This document shows, piece after piece, positions 44,478 to 53,748 of a DNA stretch of 64,000 nt (position 1 is the first letter of the stretch; each line of letters opens with the position of its first letter). The notes beneath the pieces were generated by a model. It saw only the letters and a list, made by a program, of their open reading frames with translations, made no database searches and was not told the DNA's origin. This stretch comes from Herbidospora galbida (lineage in GTDB: Bacteria; Actinomycetota; Actinomycetes; Streptosporangiales; Streptosporangiaceae). Made by a program: the position numbers and the translations under genes. Location of the stretch: contig NZ_SZQA01000006.1 in NCBI RefSeq assembly GCF_005233835.1, positions 182,846 to 246,845 on the forward strand. Direction: 5' to 3'.

Positions 44478-46016
44478 CTACGCCGGTAACAGCGTCTGGT
44501 TCCCGAAGTTCCCCGGTAGCCGTTCGTCGGCGGGACCCTGGGTCACCGCGCGGACCAGCAGCTCACCCCCCACGAAGGCTCCCCGCCACGACTGGCCGAA
44601 GCCGCCGAACAGTTCCTCCCGGTCACCGCGCGACCGGGGCGCGTTGTGGCCGACCTTGAACGCCCGCACCTCCGACGCGAGCCGCGACGCGGTTCGGGTG
44701 TCGTCGCACGAGATGGTCGCCACCAGCGCTCCGTTGCTGGCGTTCATCGCCGCCAGCAGTTCGGCCTCGGTGTCGACGAGCACCACCGTGTCGACGGGAC
44801 CGAACGGTTCGGCGTGGAACAGCGGTGACGAGCGGGGCGGGGTGAGGATCGCCACCGGGGCCATGTAGGCCGAGATGTCCTGCCCTGGCAGGAACCGCCC
44901 GTCATCCAGCGCTCCCCGGAACAGTGGCACGCCGCCCTTGGATATCGCCTCGTCGACCTGGTCGGCCAGGTCTTTCACCTTGGCGTTGTTGATCAACGGC
45001 CCGAAGTCGAGCTCCGGCAGCGGGTCGTCGGGCGACTCGACGGCGAGGGGGTGGCCGAACCGCACTCCCTGCACGGCGGGCAGGTAGGCGGCCAGGAAGT
45101 GGTCGAAGGCCGACCGCTGCACGATGAACCGCGGGTAGGCGGTGCAGCGCTGCTTGGCGTAGTCGTAGGTCTTGCGGATCTGGCCGGTTAGGGTGGACCA
45201 GTCGCTGTATTCCCAGACCCCCCAGCAGTTGAGGCCCTCCTGTTCGAGGATGTGCCGCCGCCCGAGGTCGGCCAGCGACGTGGCGACTTGGCCGCCGGTG
45301 TCGCGGCCGCCGACGAAGGACACGCAGCCGATCTCCTGGCCGCGCACCAGCACCCGCGACAGCTCCGACCCGCTGCCCGACACGAGGGTCAGCGGCAGGC
45401 CCTCGCGGACCGCGAGGGCCGTCGCCAGGGTGAGGCAGGCCAGGCCGCCGTCGGTGGGGGTCTTGGCGATGGCCCCGTTGCCGGCCAGGACCTGCACCAG
45501 CATGGCGTGCATCAGCACGCTCATCGGGTAGTTCCAGCTGGCGATGTTGGAGACCGGACCGGCCAGGGGGACGCGGCCGTCGGTCATGCGGGCGATCTCG
45601 CCGACATACCAGCGGACGCCCTCGATGCACCGGTCGACGTCGGCGGTCGCGAGCTTCCACGGTTTGCCGATCTCCCAGACCAGCAGGAGCGACAGCAGGT
45701 CGCGGTGGGCCTCCATCGCGTCGAGCGCGGCCGTCACCCGGGCGGCGCGTTCGGCCACGGGGGTGTGCCGCCAGCGGCGGTGTTCGTCGACGGCCGCGTG
45801 GACGGCCCGCGCCGCCGCCGAGCGGTCGAGGCGGGGCGGGCCGGCGATGGTCGTGCCGTCGATCGGGGTGACGGCGGGGGTGGTGCGGCCGTCGCGGTGC
45901 CAGATGCCTCCCCAGTGGTTGAGCACCCGGTCGTCGTTGAACGCCTCGGGGGCCAGGTCGACACAGCGGCCGTAGGCGTCGGACCAGGCCGTGCCCGGCT
46001 TGAGCATGAGCGGCAT
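44478..46016 (-). CDS. Aldehyde dehydrogenase family protein in the glyoxylate operon (candidate glyoxylate/oxalyl-CoA enzyme)
   Basis: The 512-residue NAD(P)-dependent aldehyde dehydrogenase has the catalytic Cys at C291 (AKQRCTAYPR) and the general-base Glu near 258 (ILEQEGLNCWG), with an NSNG-like NASNG segment near 434. The motif around the Glu is unusual (EQEGLN rather than ELGGK/NP), so it is a divergent branch. It is the last gene of the sucC-sucD-hyi-glxR-gcl operon, where an enzyme linking oxalyl-CoA, glyoxylate or glycolaldehyde is expected; this assignment is inference. The start is ATG 46016 behind GAGAGGA, and the region around the start is tandemly duplicated (45993-46096). Confidence 0.82.
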   Translation of the reverse strand: MPLMLKPGTAWSDAYGRCVDLAPEAFNDDRVLNHWGGIWHRDGRTTPAVTPIDGTTIAGPPRLDRSAAARAVHAAVDEHRRWRHTPVAERAARVTAALDAMEAHRDLLSLLLVWEIGKPWKLATADVDRCIEGVRWYVGEIARMTDGRVPLAGPVSNIASWNYPMSVLMHAMLVQVLAGNGAIAKTPTDGGLACLTLATALAVREGLPLTLVSGSGSELSRVLVRGQEIGCVSFVGGRDTGGQVATSLADLGRRHILEQEGLNCWGVWEYSDWSTLTGQIRKTYDYAKQRCTAYPRFIVQRSAFDHFLAAYLPAVQGVRFGHPLAVESPDDPLPELDFGPLINNAKVKDLADQVDEAISKGGVPLFRGALDDGRFLPGQDISAYMAPVAILTPPRSSPLFHAEPFGPVDTVVLVDTEAELLAAMNASNGALVATISCDDTRTASRLASEVRAFKVGHNAPRSRGDREELFGGFGQSWRGAFVGGELLVRAVTQGPADERLPGNFGNQTLLPA

Positions 46017-46096
46017 GTCTGTCGTCCTCTCAGTCGGACCGGCCGGGGCCGGGCTTGAGCGTGGGCGGCATGGCTGTCGTCCCTCTCAGTCGGACC
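45993..46096. repeat. Imperfect tandem duplication around the ALDH start / gcl stop
   Basis: Copies at 45993-46040 (48 bp) and 46048-46096 (49 bp) differ at only a few positions. Each holds, on the minus strand, an end resembling GRSD/DWSD with TGA, a GAGAGG ribosome-binding site and an ATG-CCG start. The duplication inserted a second start region between gcl and the aldehyde dehydrogenase gene. Confidence 0.7.
46030..46071 (-). CDS. 13-residue leader-like ORF, duplicated copy of the ALDH start
   Basis: The frame reads MPPTLKPGPGRSD then TGA, matching the first 13 residues of the aldehyde dehydrogenase (MPLMLKPGTAWSD). It has its own GAGAGGG ribosome-binding site nine bases upstream, and its stop overlaps the GAGAGGA site used by the ALDH gene. 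It arose from the tandem duplication. It could couple gcl and ALDH translation, or be neutral. Confidence 0.4.
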   Translation of the reverse strand: MPPTLKPGPGRSD

Positions 46097-47810
46097 AGTC
46101 GATGTCTTCGGCCAGCACGGGCAGCGGCTCGAACTCCTTGATGGCGTCGAGCGAAGGGCCCATCGCGGCGTTGGCCTCGCGTTCGACCATGACCTCGACC
46201 AGCACCGGAAGCCGTGACCGGTGGGCTTCGGCGGTGGCCCATTCGAGGGCGGACCGGATGTCGCCGGGCTCCTCGACCCGGCGGGCCTGGCAGCCGAAGG
46301 CCTCCATGGCCTTCACGTGGTCGATGCCGCCCTCGCCGTAGTGGAGGTCGACGGCGAAGTTCATGTCGTAGGGGATCTCGGCCTGCCGGATCAGCCCCAG
46401 ATACTCGTTGTTGATCATGACGATGACGAACGGGATCTGGTATTGCGCGGCGACCGCGACCTCTTCCATCAGAAACTGGAAGGAGTAGTCGCCGACGACC
46501 ACGACCACCTCGCGGTCGGGATGGGCGCACTTGACGCCCATCGCCGCCGGGACCTCCCAGCCCAGCGGCCCGGCCTGGCCGCAGACGAGATAGCGGCGCG
46601 GCAGGTAGGTCTTCTGGAACTGGCCCGACCAGATCTGGTAGAGCCCGATGGCGGTCACGAAGGTCGTGTCGGGGCCGTAGAACTCGTTGAGCTCCCGGAA
46701 CACCCGCGGCGGCTTGATCGGCACCTCGTCGAAGTCGTCGCGGCGGGGCAGCGTTCGCCGCAGTTCGCCGACCCGGTTGGCCCACGCCGACGGGCGCCTG
46801 GCCTTGCCGCGTCGCTGCGCCTCGGCGGCCATCGCCGCCAGCGTCGGCCGGGCGTGCCCGACGACCCCGAGGTCGGGCTCGAAGACCCGGCCGATCTGGG
46901 TCGGCTCGATGTCGACGTGGATGAACTGGCGGCCCTTGCGGTAGACGTCGAGGTCGCCGGTGTGCCGGTCGCCGAAGCGGGCGCCGACCGCCAGCACCAG
47001 GTCGCTCTCGAGGAACGCCGCGTTGCCCCACCGGGTCTGGGTCTGGATGCCGGCCATGCCGGCGAACAGCGGGTGGTCTTCGGGGAAGGCGCCCTTGCCC
47101 ATCAGGGTGACCTGGACCGGCACCTGCAGGTGCTCGGCCAGCTCCCGCAGCTCGGTCGAGGCGTCGGCGATGACGACGCCGCCGCCCGCGAGGATCAGCG
47201 GGCGCTCGGCGGCCGACAGCAGGTCGACCGCCGCCGCGACCGCCTTGGGTAACGGCTGCGGCACGTCGACGGGAAGCGGCGCGTCGAGCTCGGGGTCGTA
47301 GAGGCAGGTGCCGCGCTGGACGTCGATCGGCAGGTCGATCAGGACCGGCCCCGGCCGCCCCGACCGGGCGATGCGGAACGCCTCGCGGAACACCCACGCG
47401 GCCTGCGCCGGCTCCTTGAGCTGCACCGCCCACTTGGTCACCGGCTTGGCGATCTCGACGATGTCGACCGCCTGGAACGACTCCTGGTGGAGTTTGCTCT
47501 TCTGCGCCTGACCGGTGATGCAGATCATCGGAATCGAGTCGGCCATCGCCGTGTAGAGCCCGGTGATCATATTGGTGCCGGCCGGCCCGGAGGTGCCGAT
47601 GCAGACGCCGACGTTCCCGGTGACCCGCGCCCAGCCGTCGGCGGCGTGGGTGCCGCCCTCTTCGTGGCGGACCGTGATGTGCTTGATCGAGCTGTGCTGC
47701 AGGGCCGCGTAGAGCGGCAGGATGGCCGCGCCCGGGATGCCGAAGACGGTGTCGACGCCTTCGCTCTCCATCACCGCGACGGCCGCCTCCATGCAGGGGA
47801 TCCGCTTCAC
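46086..47810 (-). CDS. gcl: Glyoxylate carboligase (tartronate-semialdehyde synthase)
   Basis: The 574-residue ThDP-dependent enzyme condenses two glyoxylate molecules to tartronate semialdehyde and CO2. It matches Gcl along its length: GTSGPAGTNMITGLYTAMADSIP, FQAVDIVEIAKPVTK, HIDIEPTQIGRVFEPDLG, GLYQIWSGQ, CGQAGPLGWEVPAAMG and NNEYLGLIRQ. The ThDP motif is GDYSFQFLMEEVAVAAQYQIPFVIVMINN. E. coli Gcl has Val51 in place of the canonical ThDP glutamate; here that position is E50 (VRHEEGG), which is odd. Codon 187 is TTA. Neighbours glxR and hyi support the role. The start overlaps the glxR stop. Confidence 0.88.
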   Translation of the reverse strand: MKRIPCMEAAVAVMESEGVDTVFGIPGAAILPLYAALQHSSIKHITVRHEEGGTHAADGWARVTGNVGVCIGTSGPAGTNMITGLYTAMADSIPMICITGQAQKSKLHQESFQAVDIVEIAKPVTKWAVQLKEPAQAAWVFREAFRIARSGRPGPVLIDLPIDVQRGTCLYDPELDAPLPVDVPQPLPKAVAAAVDLLSAAERPLILAGGGVVIADASTELRELAEHLQVPVQVTLMGKGAFPEDHPLFAGMAGIQTQTRWGNAAFLESDLVLAVGARFGDRHTGDLDVYRKGRQFIHVDIEPTQIGRVFEPDLGVVGHARPTLAAMAAEAQRRGKARRPSAWANRVGELRRTLPRRDDFDEVPIKPPRVFRELNEFYGPDTTFVTAIGLYQIWSGQFQKTYLPRRYLVCGQAGPLGWEVPAAMGVKCAHPDREVVVVVGDYSFQFLMEEVAVAAQYQIPFVIVMINNEYLGLIRQAEIPYDMNFAVDLHYGEGGIDHVKAMEAFGCQARRVEEPGDIRSALEWATAEAHRSRLPVLVEVMVEREANAAMGPSLDAIKEFEPLPVLAEDIDWSD

Positions 47811-48676
47811 GAATTGATCCTTTCGATCACTTTCAGCAGGGCGGAGTGGTCGAGCGCGCCATGGCCCTGGGCCCTGGCCGCCGCGATGAGCTGGGCGACC
47901 AGCGCGGTCATCGGCAGCGCGATGCCGGCCTCGCGGGCGGCTGCGGTGGCGATGCCCATGTCTTTGTGGTGCAGGTCGATGCGGAACCCCGGCTGGAAGC
48001 TGCGCTCGATCATGGAGTGGCGCTTGAGCTCCAGGATCCGCGACCCGGCCAGACCGCCCGCCAGCACGTCGAGGCCGGCCTTCGGATCGACGCCCGACGC
48101 CTCCAGCAGCACGATCGCCTCGGCGACCAGGGCGTAGACGCCGCCGACCACGAGCTGGTTGGCGGCCTTGACGGTCTGCCCCGCCCCGGCGGGCCCGACG
48201 TGGACGATCGTGGTCCCGAGCACCCGCAGGATCTCCCGGGCCGACTCGACGTCTTCGGCCCGGCCCCCGATCATGATCGACAGGGTGCCGTCGACGGCGC
48301 CCTTCTCCCCGCCGCTGACGGGCGCGTCGATGGCGTGTACGCCCTTCACCACCGCCGCCTGCGCGACCCGGCGCGAGGTCTCGGGACGGATGGTGCTCAT
48401 GTCGATCAGGAGCAGCCCGGCGGGGGCGTGTTCGAGGACCCCGCCCTCACCGAAGACGACCTCCTCGACCTGCGGGGAGTCGGGCAGCATCGTGATCACC
48501 ACGTGGGCCTGCGCGACCGCCTCGCCGATGCTCGCCGCGGCCTTGCCGCCGAGCTCGGCCAGTTCGTCGAGCCGGGTGGTGCTGACGTCGTAGCCGACCA
48601 CGGTGTGCCCGGCCCGGACGAGGTTGGCGGCCATGGGCGTGCCCATGATGCCGAGGCCGATGAAGCCGATGTTCAT
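47807..48676 (-). CDS. glxR: 2-hydroxy-3-oxopropionate (tartronate semialdehyde) reductase
   Basis: The 289-residue beta-hydroxyacid dehydrogenase reduces tartronate semialdehyde to D-glycerate with NAD(P)H. It has the Rossmann motif GFIGLGIMGTPMAANL (4-19), the substrate motif DAPVSGGEKGA (about 118-128) and the catalytic Lys in GAGQTVKAANQL. ATG 48676 has GGAGG nine bases upstream. Coupling is by ATGA overlap both to hyi before it and to gcl after it. Confidence 0.92.
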   Translation of the reverse strand: MNIGFIGLGIMGTPMAANLVRAGHTVVGYDVSTTRLDELAELGGKAAASIGEAVAQAHVVITMLPDSPQVEEVVFGEGGVLEHAPAGLLLIDMSTIRPETSRRVAQAAVVKGVHAIDAPVSGGEKGAVDGTLSIMIGGRAEDVESAREILRVLGTTIVHVGPAGAGQTVKAANQLVVGGVYALVAEAIVLLEASGVDPKAGLDVLAGGLAGSRILELKRHSMIERSFQPGFRIDLHHKDMGIATAAAREAGIALPMTALVAQLIAAARAQGHGALDHSALLKVIERINS

Positions 48677-49467
48677 CCGTTCCTCCAGGCGAAACTGTCG
48701 GCGCTCGGGCCGACCGGACGGTATTCCAGGCCCACGTGGCCGTCGTAGCCGGTGGCGGCCAGCCGCGCGAAGATCCGGTCGTAGGGCATGGCGCCGGTGC
48801 CCGGCTGCCCCCGCCCCGGATCGTCGGCGATCTGCACGTGACCGAACCGCTCCCACTGGCGGCCGATCAGATCGAGGACGTCTTCTCCCATGCGGTGCAG
48901 GTGGTAGAGGTCGGCCAGGAACCCGACGTTGGCCACGCCGACCTGGTCGAGCAGCCGGAACGCCTCTTCGGACGAGACGATCGGATAGTGGGGGCTCTCG
49001 TAGGAGTTGAGCGCCTCGACCAGCACCATCGCGCCGGCCTGGTCGGCCACCTCGGCGGCGTAGAGCAGGTTCTCCACCGCGATCGCCCGGTGGACCTCGA
49101 CGGACACGTCGGGTTCGGCGTTGCCGTAGAGCGCGTTCAGCCGACGGCACCCGAGCGACTCGGCCAGCCCGGCCGCGACCTCGACGTTGGCCCGGAACCG
49201 CGCCGACCCGCCCGGGGAGGAGACCAGCCCACGGTCGCCCTCGGCCATGTTGCCGGCGTCGAAGTTGAGCCCGACGAGCCGCACCCCGGCGTCGTTGATC
49301 GCCGTCCGCAACCGGTCGAGTTCGAGCTCGGACGGCTGCGGACCGTCGAACGGCCACCACAGCTCGACGGCGTCGAACCCGGCCTTCGCCGCGGCCTCGA
49401 ACCGTTCGAGCGGCGGCAGCTCGGTGAACAGGATCGACAGGTTGACGTCGAACCGGAGCCCGCTCAT
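48673..49467 (-). CDS. hyi: Hydroxypyruvate isomerase
   Basis: The 264-residue TIM-barrel (AP endonuclease 2 superfamily) protein interconverts hydroxypyruvate and tartronate semialdehyde. Metal and substrate residues are in [53 protein letters not shown] and GLEYRPVG, all typical of Hyi. The length matches the E. coli enzyme (258). It overlaps sucD upstream and glxR downstream by ATGA, so the block is tightly coupled. Confidence 0.92.
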   Translation of the reverse strand: MSGLRFDVNLSILFTELPPLERFEAAAKAGFDAVELWWPFDGPQPSELELDRLRTAINDAGVRLVGLNFDAGNMAEGDRGLVSSPGGSARFRANVEVAAGLAESLGCRRLNALYGNAEPDVSVEVHRAIAVENLLYAAEVADQAGAMVLVEALNSYESPHYPIVSSEEAFRLLDQVGVANVGFLADLYHLHRMGEDVLDLIGRQWERFGHVQIADDPGRGQPGTGAMPYDRIFARLAATGYDGHVGLEYRPVGPSADSFAWRNG

Positions 49468-50333
49468 GCGGCCTCCAGCAGCGCCCGCATGAGCCGGGCC
49501 GTCTCGCTGGGGGTGCGGCCGACGCTGACGCCGACCTTCTCCAGGGCCTCTTTCTTGGCCTGGGCGGTGCCGGCCGAGCCGGAGATGATCGCGCCCGCGT
49601 GGCCCATCGTCTTGCCCTCGGGCGCGGTGAACCCGGCGACGTAGGCGACGACCGGCTTGGTGACGTGCTTCTCGATGTAGGCGGCGGCCCGTTCTTCGGC
49701 GTCGCCGCCGATCTCGCCGATCATGACGATGGCGTCGGTGTCGGGGTCGTCTTGGAACGCCTTGAGGCAGTCGATGTGGGTGGTGCCGATGACCGGGTCG
49801 CCGCCGATTCCCACAGCTGTGGAGAACCCGATGTCGCGCAGCTCGTACATCAGCTGATAGGTGAGGGTGCCCGACTTGGACACCAGGCCGATGCGCCCCG
49901 GCGCGGTGATGTCGGCCGGGATGATCCCGGCGTTGGAGGCGCCGGGCGAGATCAGGCCGGGGCAGTTGGGCCCGATGATCCGGGTCGTGCTCTGCCCGGC
50001 CAGGGTCAGGAACTCGAGACTGTCGTGGACGGGCACGCCTTCGGTGATCACCACGCACAGCCCGATCCCGGCGTCGACCGCCTCCAGGACCGCGCCCTTG
50101 GTGAACCGGGGCGGCACGAACACCACCGACACGTCGGCGCCGGTCGAATCCATCGCCTCGGCGACCGACGAGAACACCGGGATGCCCTGGTGGACCTGCC
50201 CGCCCTTGCCCGGCGTCACCCCGGCCACGACGTTGGTGCCCGCCGTGACCATGCGGGCGGTGTGCCTGCCGCCTTCGGCGCCGGTCATGCCCTGCACGAC
50301 GACGCGGCTGTCCTTGCTCAGGAAGATCGACAT
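49464..50333 (-). CDS. sucD: Succinyl-CoA synthetase-like ligase, alpha subunit (ADP-forming)
   Basis: The 289-residue subunit has the CoA-binding Rossmann N-terminus ([15 protein letters not shown]) and the active-site phosphohistidine segment ([13 protein letters not shown]). ATG 50333 follows sucC by 13 bases. Its place at the head of a glyoxylate operon suggests a dedicated acid-CoA ligase (succinate, malate or another dicarboxylate such as oxalate) rather than the housekeeping TCA enzyme; this is inference. It overlaps hyi by ATGA. Confidence 0.9.
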   Translation of the reverse strand: MSIFLSKDSRVVVQGMTGAEGGRHTARMVTAGTNVVAGVTPGKGGQVHQGIPVFSSVAEAMDSTGADVSVVFVPPRFTKGAVLEAVDAGIGLCVVITEGVPVHDSLEFLTLAGQSTTRIIGPNCPGLISPGASNAGIIPADITAPGRIGLVSKSGTLTYQLMYELRDIGFSTAVGIGGDPVIGTTHIDCLKAFQDDPDTDAIVMIGEIGGDAEERAAAYIEKHVTKPVVAYVAGFTAPEGKTMGHAGAIISGSAGTAQAKKEALEKVGVSVGRTPSETARLMRALLEAA

Positions 50334-50346
50334 TCTGGGGGTCTCC

Positions 50347-51498
50347 TCACGCGGCCGCGTTGGCCAGCCTGGCCGCCTCTTCGGCGGCGCCGTCCATGGT
50401 CGGGACCTGCCGGACGGCGGGGTGTGCGGCCTGATCGAGGATCCGGCGGCCCGCCTCGGCGTTGTTGCCGTCGAGCCGCACCACGATCGGGTGGGTCGCA
50501 CCCTGCTCGCCGAGCGTGGCGAGGGCGGCCACGATGCCGTCGGCCACCGCGTCGCAGGCGGTGATCCCGCCGAACACGTTGACCAGCACCGATTTCACGT
50601 CGGGGTCGGACAGGATGACGCCGAGGCCGTCGGCCATGACCTGGGCGGAGGCGCCGCCGCCGATGTCGAGGAAGTTGGCGGGCTTGGCGCCGGCCTGCGC
50701 GACGACGTCGAGGGTGCTCATGACGAGCCCCGCGCCGTTGCCGATCACGCCGACGGACCCGTCGAGCTTGACGTAGTTGAGCCCCTTGGCCTTGGCCCGG
50801 CTCTCGAGGTCGTCGCCGCCCACGGTGTCGTCGGCGGGGCGTTCATGGCGGTAGTCGGCGTTCTCGTCGAGCGTGACCTTGCCGTCGAGGGCGAGCACGC
50901 GGCCGTCGGCGGTGCGGGCCAGCGGGTTGACCTCGACGAGCACGGCGTCTTCGCCCGCCATGACCTTCCATAACCCGACGAGGATGTCGGCCGCCTCGCC
51001 GGCGACGTCGGCGGGCAGGCCCGCCTCGGTGACGATGAAGGTCGCCGTCTCGTGGTCGACCCCGCGCAGCGGATCGATCGGCACCTTGACCAGCGCGCCC
51101 GGATCGGTGACCGCCAGCTCCTCGATCTCCATGCCGCCCGAGGCCGAGCACATCGCCAGGAACGACCCGGCCGCGCGATCGACCAGGAAGGCCGCGTAGT
51201 ACTCCTCGGCCGGCACGTTCGCCACCTCGACGAGGACACGCCGGGTCAGGTGACCCTTGATGTCCATCCCGAGGATCGCTCGCGCGGCGTCTTCCGCCGC
51301 GGCCGGGCCGGGAGCGGGCTTGATGCCGCCGGCCTTGCCGCGACCGCCCGTCTTCACCTGGGCCTTGACCACGACCGGCCCGGCCAGCTCGGCGGCTATG
51401 GCGCGCGCCTCCTCAGGCGTCGCCGCCACCGCCCCCTCGGGGACGGGAACGCCGTAGCGCGCGAACAGCTCCTTCGCCTGGTGCTCGAACAGGTCCAT
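50347..51498 (-). CDS. sucC: Succinyl-CoA synthetase-like ligase, beta subunit (ADP-forming)
   Basis: The 383-residue ATP-grasp subunit begins [20 protein letters not shown]. It shows [16 protein letters not shown] for nucleotide binding, [31 protein letters not shown] for Mg-ATP, and the subunit-contact glycine loop FLDIGGGAS with [11 protein letters not shown]. Codon 176 is the rare TTA. ATG 51498 has GAGGGAGG upstream. It is the first gene of a six-gene operon and diverges from the OFA transporter; the operator at 51525-51538 lies between them. The substrate may not be succinate, given the context. Confidence 0.9.
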   Translation of the reverse strand: MDLFEHQAKELFARYGVPVPEGAVAATPEEARAIAAELAGPVVVKAQVKTGGRGKAGGIKPAPGPAAAEDAARAILGMDIKGHLTRRVLVEVANVPAEEYYAAFLVDRAAGSFLAMCSASGGMEIEELAVTDPGALVKVPIDPLRGVDHETATFIVTEAGLPADVAGEAADILVGLWKVMAGEDAVLVEVNPLARTADGRVLALDGKVTLDENADYRHERPADDTVGGDDLESRAKAKGLNYVKLDGSVGVIGNGAGLVMSTLDVVAQAGAKPANFLDIGGGASAQVMADGLGVILSDPDVKSVLVNVFGGITACDAVADGIVAALATLGEQGATHPIVVRLDGNNAEAGRRILDQAAHPAVRQVPTMDGAAEEAARLANAAA

Positions 51499-51524
51499 GG
51501 GGCCTCCCTCAACGCATCTTGTAG

Positions 51525-51538
51525 ACGGTATACCGTAT
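51525..51538. promoter_or_regulatory. Operator 1 of the oxalate island (before sucC)
   Basis: ACGGTATACCGT (51525-51536) is a perfect 12-bp palindrome and overlaps ATACCGTAT (51530-51538), the same core seen at 51591-51599 and 62826-62834. It lies 27 bases upstream of the sucC ATG. Its core centre is 61 bp from the second site. Confidence 0.65.
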
Positions 51539-51561
51539 GGAGTCGAGGTCGTAAACCCCTC

Positions 51562-51603
51562 TCGACAAGAGGCGATGCTTGGGATATTCCATACGGTATG
51601 CAG
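51562..51603 (+). promoter_or_regulatory. Leaderless promoter of the OFA transporter with operator 2 on the start codon
   Basis: TCGACA (51562-51567) and TATTCC (51585-51590) are 17 bp apart, and the ATG at 51598 begins seven bases after the -10, so the mRNA should start at or next to the start codon. The operator core ATACGGTAT (51591-51599) within CATACGGTATGCAG lies exactly over the transcription start, an ideal repressor position. Confidence 0.6.
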
Positions 51604-52884
51604 GATACAGAGGAAGTCAGAGACTGGCGCGGACGGCTCTATCAGGTGGGCCCAGCAGCCCCACAGATCACCGGGCGTCCCAGGTCAGCGATGCTGTGGC
51701 CCGCCATGGCGGCCATGGCGGCGGTCGGGCCGATGCAATACGGCTACGCCGCCCTCGCCCCGTCGATCGCCCGCGCCCACGGCGTCTCCCCCGCCGAGGT
51801 CCTGCTTCCTCTGGCGGTCTGGCTCACCTGCCAGGCCGCGGTCGCGCTGCCCGCGACCCGCCTGCTCTCGCGCGGGGTCGTCGGCGTCCGCGTCGCCCTC
51901 TGGCTGGGCGCCCTTCTCTGCGCCCTGGCGATCCCGTCGCTGACCGCTCCGGGCATCCCGCTGCTGGTGGGTTACGGCCTGCTCGGCGGCACCGGGGCGG
52001 GACTCGTCTACGCCGCCTGCACCGAGACCATCGCCCGCTGGCATCCCGAACGCCCGGGCGTGCGGGTCGCCTTCGTGACCGGCGCCTACTCGTGCAGCGC
52101 GCTTCCGCTCGCGTTCGACCTGCGCTTATGGCCCGTCATGGCCGGCTTCGGGCTGGCCGCCATCGCTTGGGCCGCGGCCGTCCTCCGCACCCCGCCCGCC
52201 AACTGGTGGCCCCCCGAGATCGACCCGCGCGCGTGGGCCCTCGACCGGCGGGTCCTCCACCGCCAGCCACGCGCCGCCCGCCAGTTCTCGCTGGGCGAGG
52301 CGGTCCGCACCCCCACGCTGGTCGTGCTGACCGTGATCCTCGTCGGGGCCGGCGCGGTCGCGATCTTCGACGTGATCGCCCTGGCGTTCCTGGGCCCCAC
52401 GCCGCCGTGGCTCGCCCTGGCCGTTCTGCTGGCCGTCACCGGCGCCGGCCGGGCGGCGGCGGTCCCCCTGGCCGAGCGCTTCGGCCGCGTGCGGGTGCTG
52501 GCGTCGGCCCTGGCGCTGCTGGCGCTGGCCCAGGGCCTGCTGGCCGTCGCCGCCGCCGTGGCCGCGGCCTCCATGGTCGCGGTGGTGGCCGCGGTCCCGG
52601 CGGGCCTGGGCGGCGGCGCGATCTATCCGCTCATCGCGGCGCTCGTACGGGAGTACTTCGGCGAAGACCGCGTTCACGGGATCCACGGGCTGGTCTACAC
52701 GGCCAAGGCCATCGCGGGCCCGGCCGGAGTGGGCCTCGCGATCGTCGCCCTGCCCGGCCTGGCGGCCGGCGCGGGGGCGCCCGTCTTCGTGGCGGCGACC
52801 CTCATCGCCGCCACGACAGCCCTGCTCTGCACCACCCTGCGACGGCCGGGGGTCCCCGCCACCCTTCCCGCGCCGTCGATTTAA
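51598..52884 (+). CDS. MFS transporter of the oxalate/formate antiporter (OFA) type
   Basis: The 428-residue, 12-helix MFS protein has the OFA-family signature [33 protein letters not shown] between helices 4 and 5, and a Lys in helix 11 ([11 protein letters not shown]), the region where OxlT carries a substrate-binding lysine. Import of oxalate, with or without formate exchange, fits its place between the two oxalate operons. Codon 177 is TTA. ATG 51598 is probably a leaderless start, about seven bases after a -10; ATG 51691 is an alternative closer to helix 1, with weak ribosome-binding signals. The 30-residue N-terminal tail is soluble and acidic. Confidence 0.82.
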   Translation: MQDTEEVRDWRGRLYQVGPAAPQITGRPRSAMLWPAMAAMAAVGPMQYGYAALAPSIARAHGVSPAEVLLPLAVWLTCQAAVALPATRLLSRGVVGVRVALWLGALLCALAIPSLTAPGIPLLVGYGLLGGTGAGLVYAACTETIARWHPERPGVRVAFVTGAYSCSALPLAFDLRLWPVMAGFGLAAIAWAAAVLRTPPANWWPPEIDPRAWALDRRVLHRQPRAARQFSLGEAVRTPTLVVLTVILVGAGAVAIFDVIALAFLGPTPPWLALAVLLAVTGAGRAAAVPLAERFGRVRVLASALALLALAQGLLAVAAAVAAASMVAVVAAVPAGLGGGAIYPLIAALVREYFGEDRVHGIHGLVYTAKAIAGPAGVGLAIVALPGLAAGAGAPVFVAATLIAATTALLCTTLRRPGVPATLPAPSI

Positions 52885-53019
52885 GCGCGAAGACGAATTC
52901 CGGAAACGCTGCAGGCCGATGTGAGCGATGTCACGGCCAGCCATAATGTCAAGAATGTATGCTGTAGGCAGTCGACGACAAACATTTTGAGTGGTCGTTC
53001 CCAGGAGTTGAGAAACCCG

Positions 53020-53748
53020 ATGCTGGCCAACCAGGGCTCCACCGCGAAGATCGTTCGTCCCACAACCCTGCGGGAGAGCGTTTTGGAGAGGATCCTCGAG
53101 CTCATCATCATCGGCAGCTTGAAGCCGGGTCAGCACCTGGTCGAGAACGAACTTGCCGACAATCTCGGCGTCTCCCGCCAGCCGGTCAGAGAGGCCCTTC
53201 AGTTGCTGAGCGGCGAAGGCTGGGTCGACCTGCGGCCCGGTCACGGCGCCTATGTCCACTCCCCCACGGTCGAGGAAGCCGACCAGCTCCTCGCCGTCCG
53301 CACGCTGCTGGAAGCGGAGTCGGCCCGCCTGGCCGCCCGTAACCCAGACAAGACCGACATCTCCGACCTGCGCGACATCTGCAACCGCGGCCTGGCCGCC
53401 TGCGTGGCCGACGACGTCGACGCCGCCGTCGCCGCCAACAGCGAGCTCCACACCGCCGTGGTGAACATGTCGGGCAACCGCGTCCTGGCCGACCTGACCT
53501 CACAGGTGGCCCGCCGGGTGCGCTGGTATCACACCCCCGTGGCCCGCCACCGTGGCCGGGCCTCGTGGGAGGAGCACGCGGCCCTGATCGACGCGATCGA
53601 GGCGGGCGACGAGGACGTCGCCGCCGACATCATGCGCCGCCACACCGAGCACACGCGTCAGTCCTATCTGGAGTCCCGCGCCCAGCATCCGGTGGAGGAG
53701 CCCCCGGCTCCCATCCGCCGCCGCCGGCCGCGCACGGTATCCGGCTGA
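53020..53748 (+). CDS. GntR-family regulator, FadR/FCD subfamily; candidate regulator of the oxalate island
   Basis: The 242-residue regulator has an N-terminal winged HTH (LRESVLERILELIIIGSLKPGQHL, then NELADNLGVSRQPVREALQLL and a wing ending AYVH80) and an FCD effector domain (about 88-215) with metal-binding candidates in ANSELHTAVV, EEHAALIDAI and MRRHTEHTR. FCD proteins usually sense small organic acids, so oxalate, glyoxylate or an acyl-CoA is plausible. It lies between the two operons carrying the shared operator. ATG 53020 has AGGAG 12 bases upstream, a long spacing. A loosely operator-like TGTATGCTGTAGGC (52957-52970) lies upstream. Confidence 0.9.
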   Translation: MLANQGSTAKIVRPTTLRESVLERILELIIIGSLKPGQHLVENELADNLGVSRQPVREALQLLSGEGWVDLRPGHGAYVHSPTVEEADQLLAVRTLLEAESARLAARNPDKTDISDLRDICNRGLAACVADDVDAAVAANSELHTAVVNMSGNRVLADLTSQVARRVRWYHTPVARHRGRASWEEHAALIDAIEAGDEDVAADIMRRHTEHTRQSYLESRAQHPVEEPPAPIRRRRPRTVSG

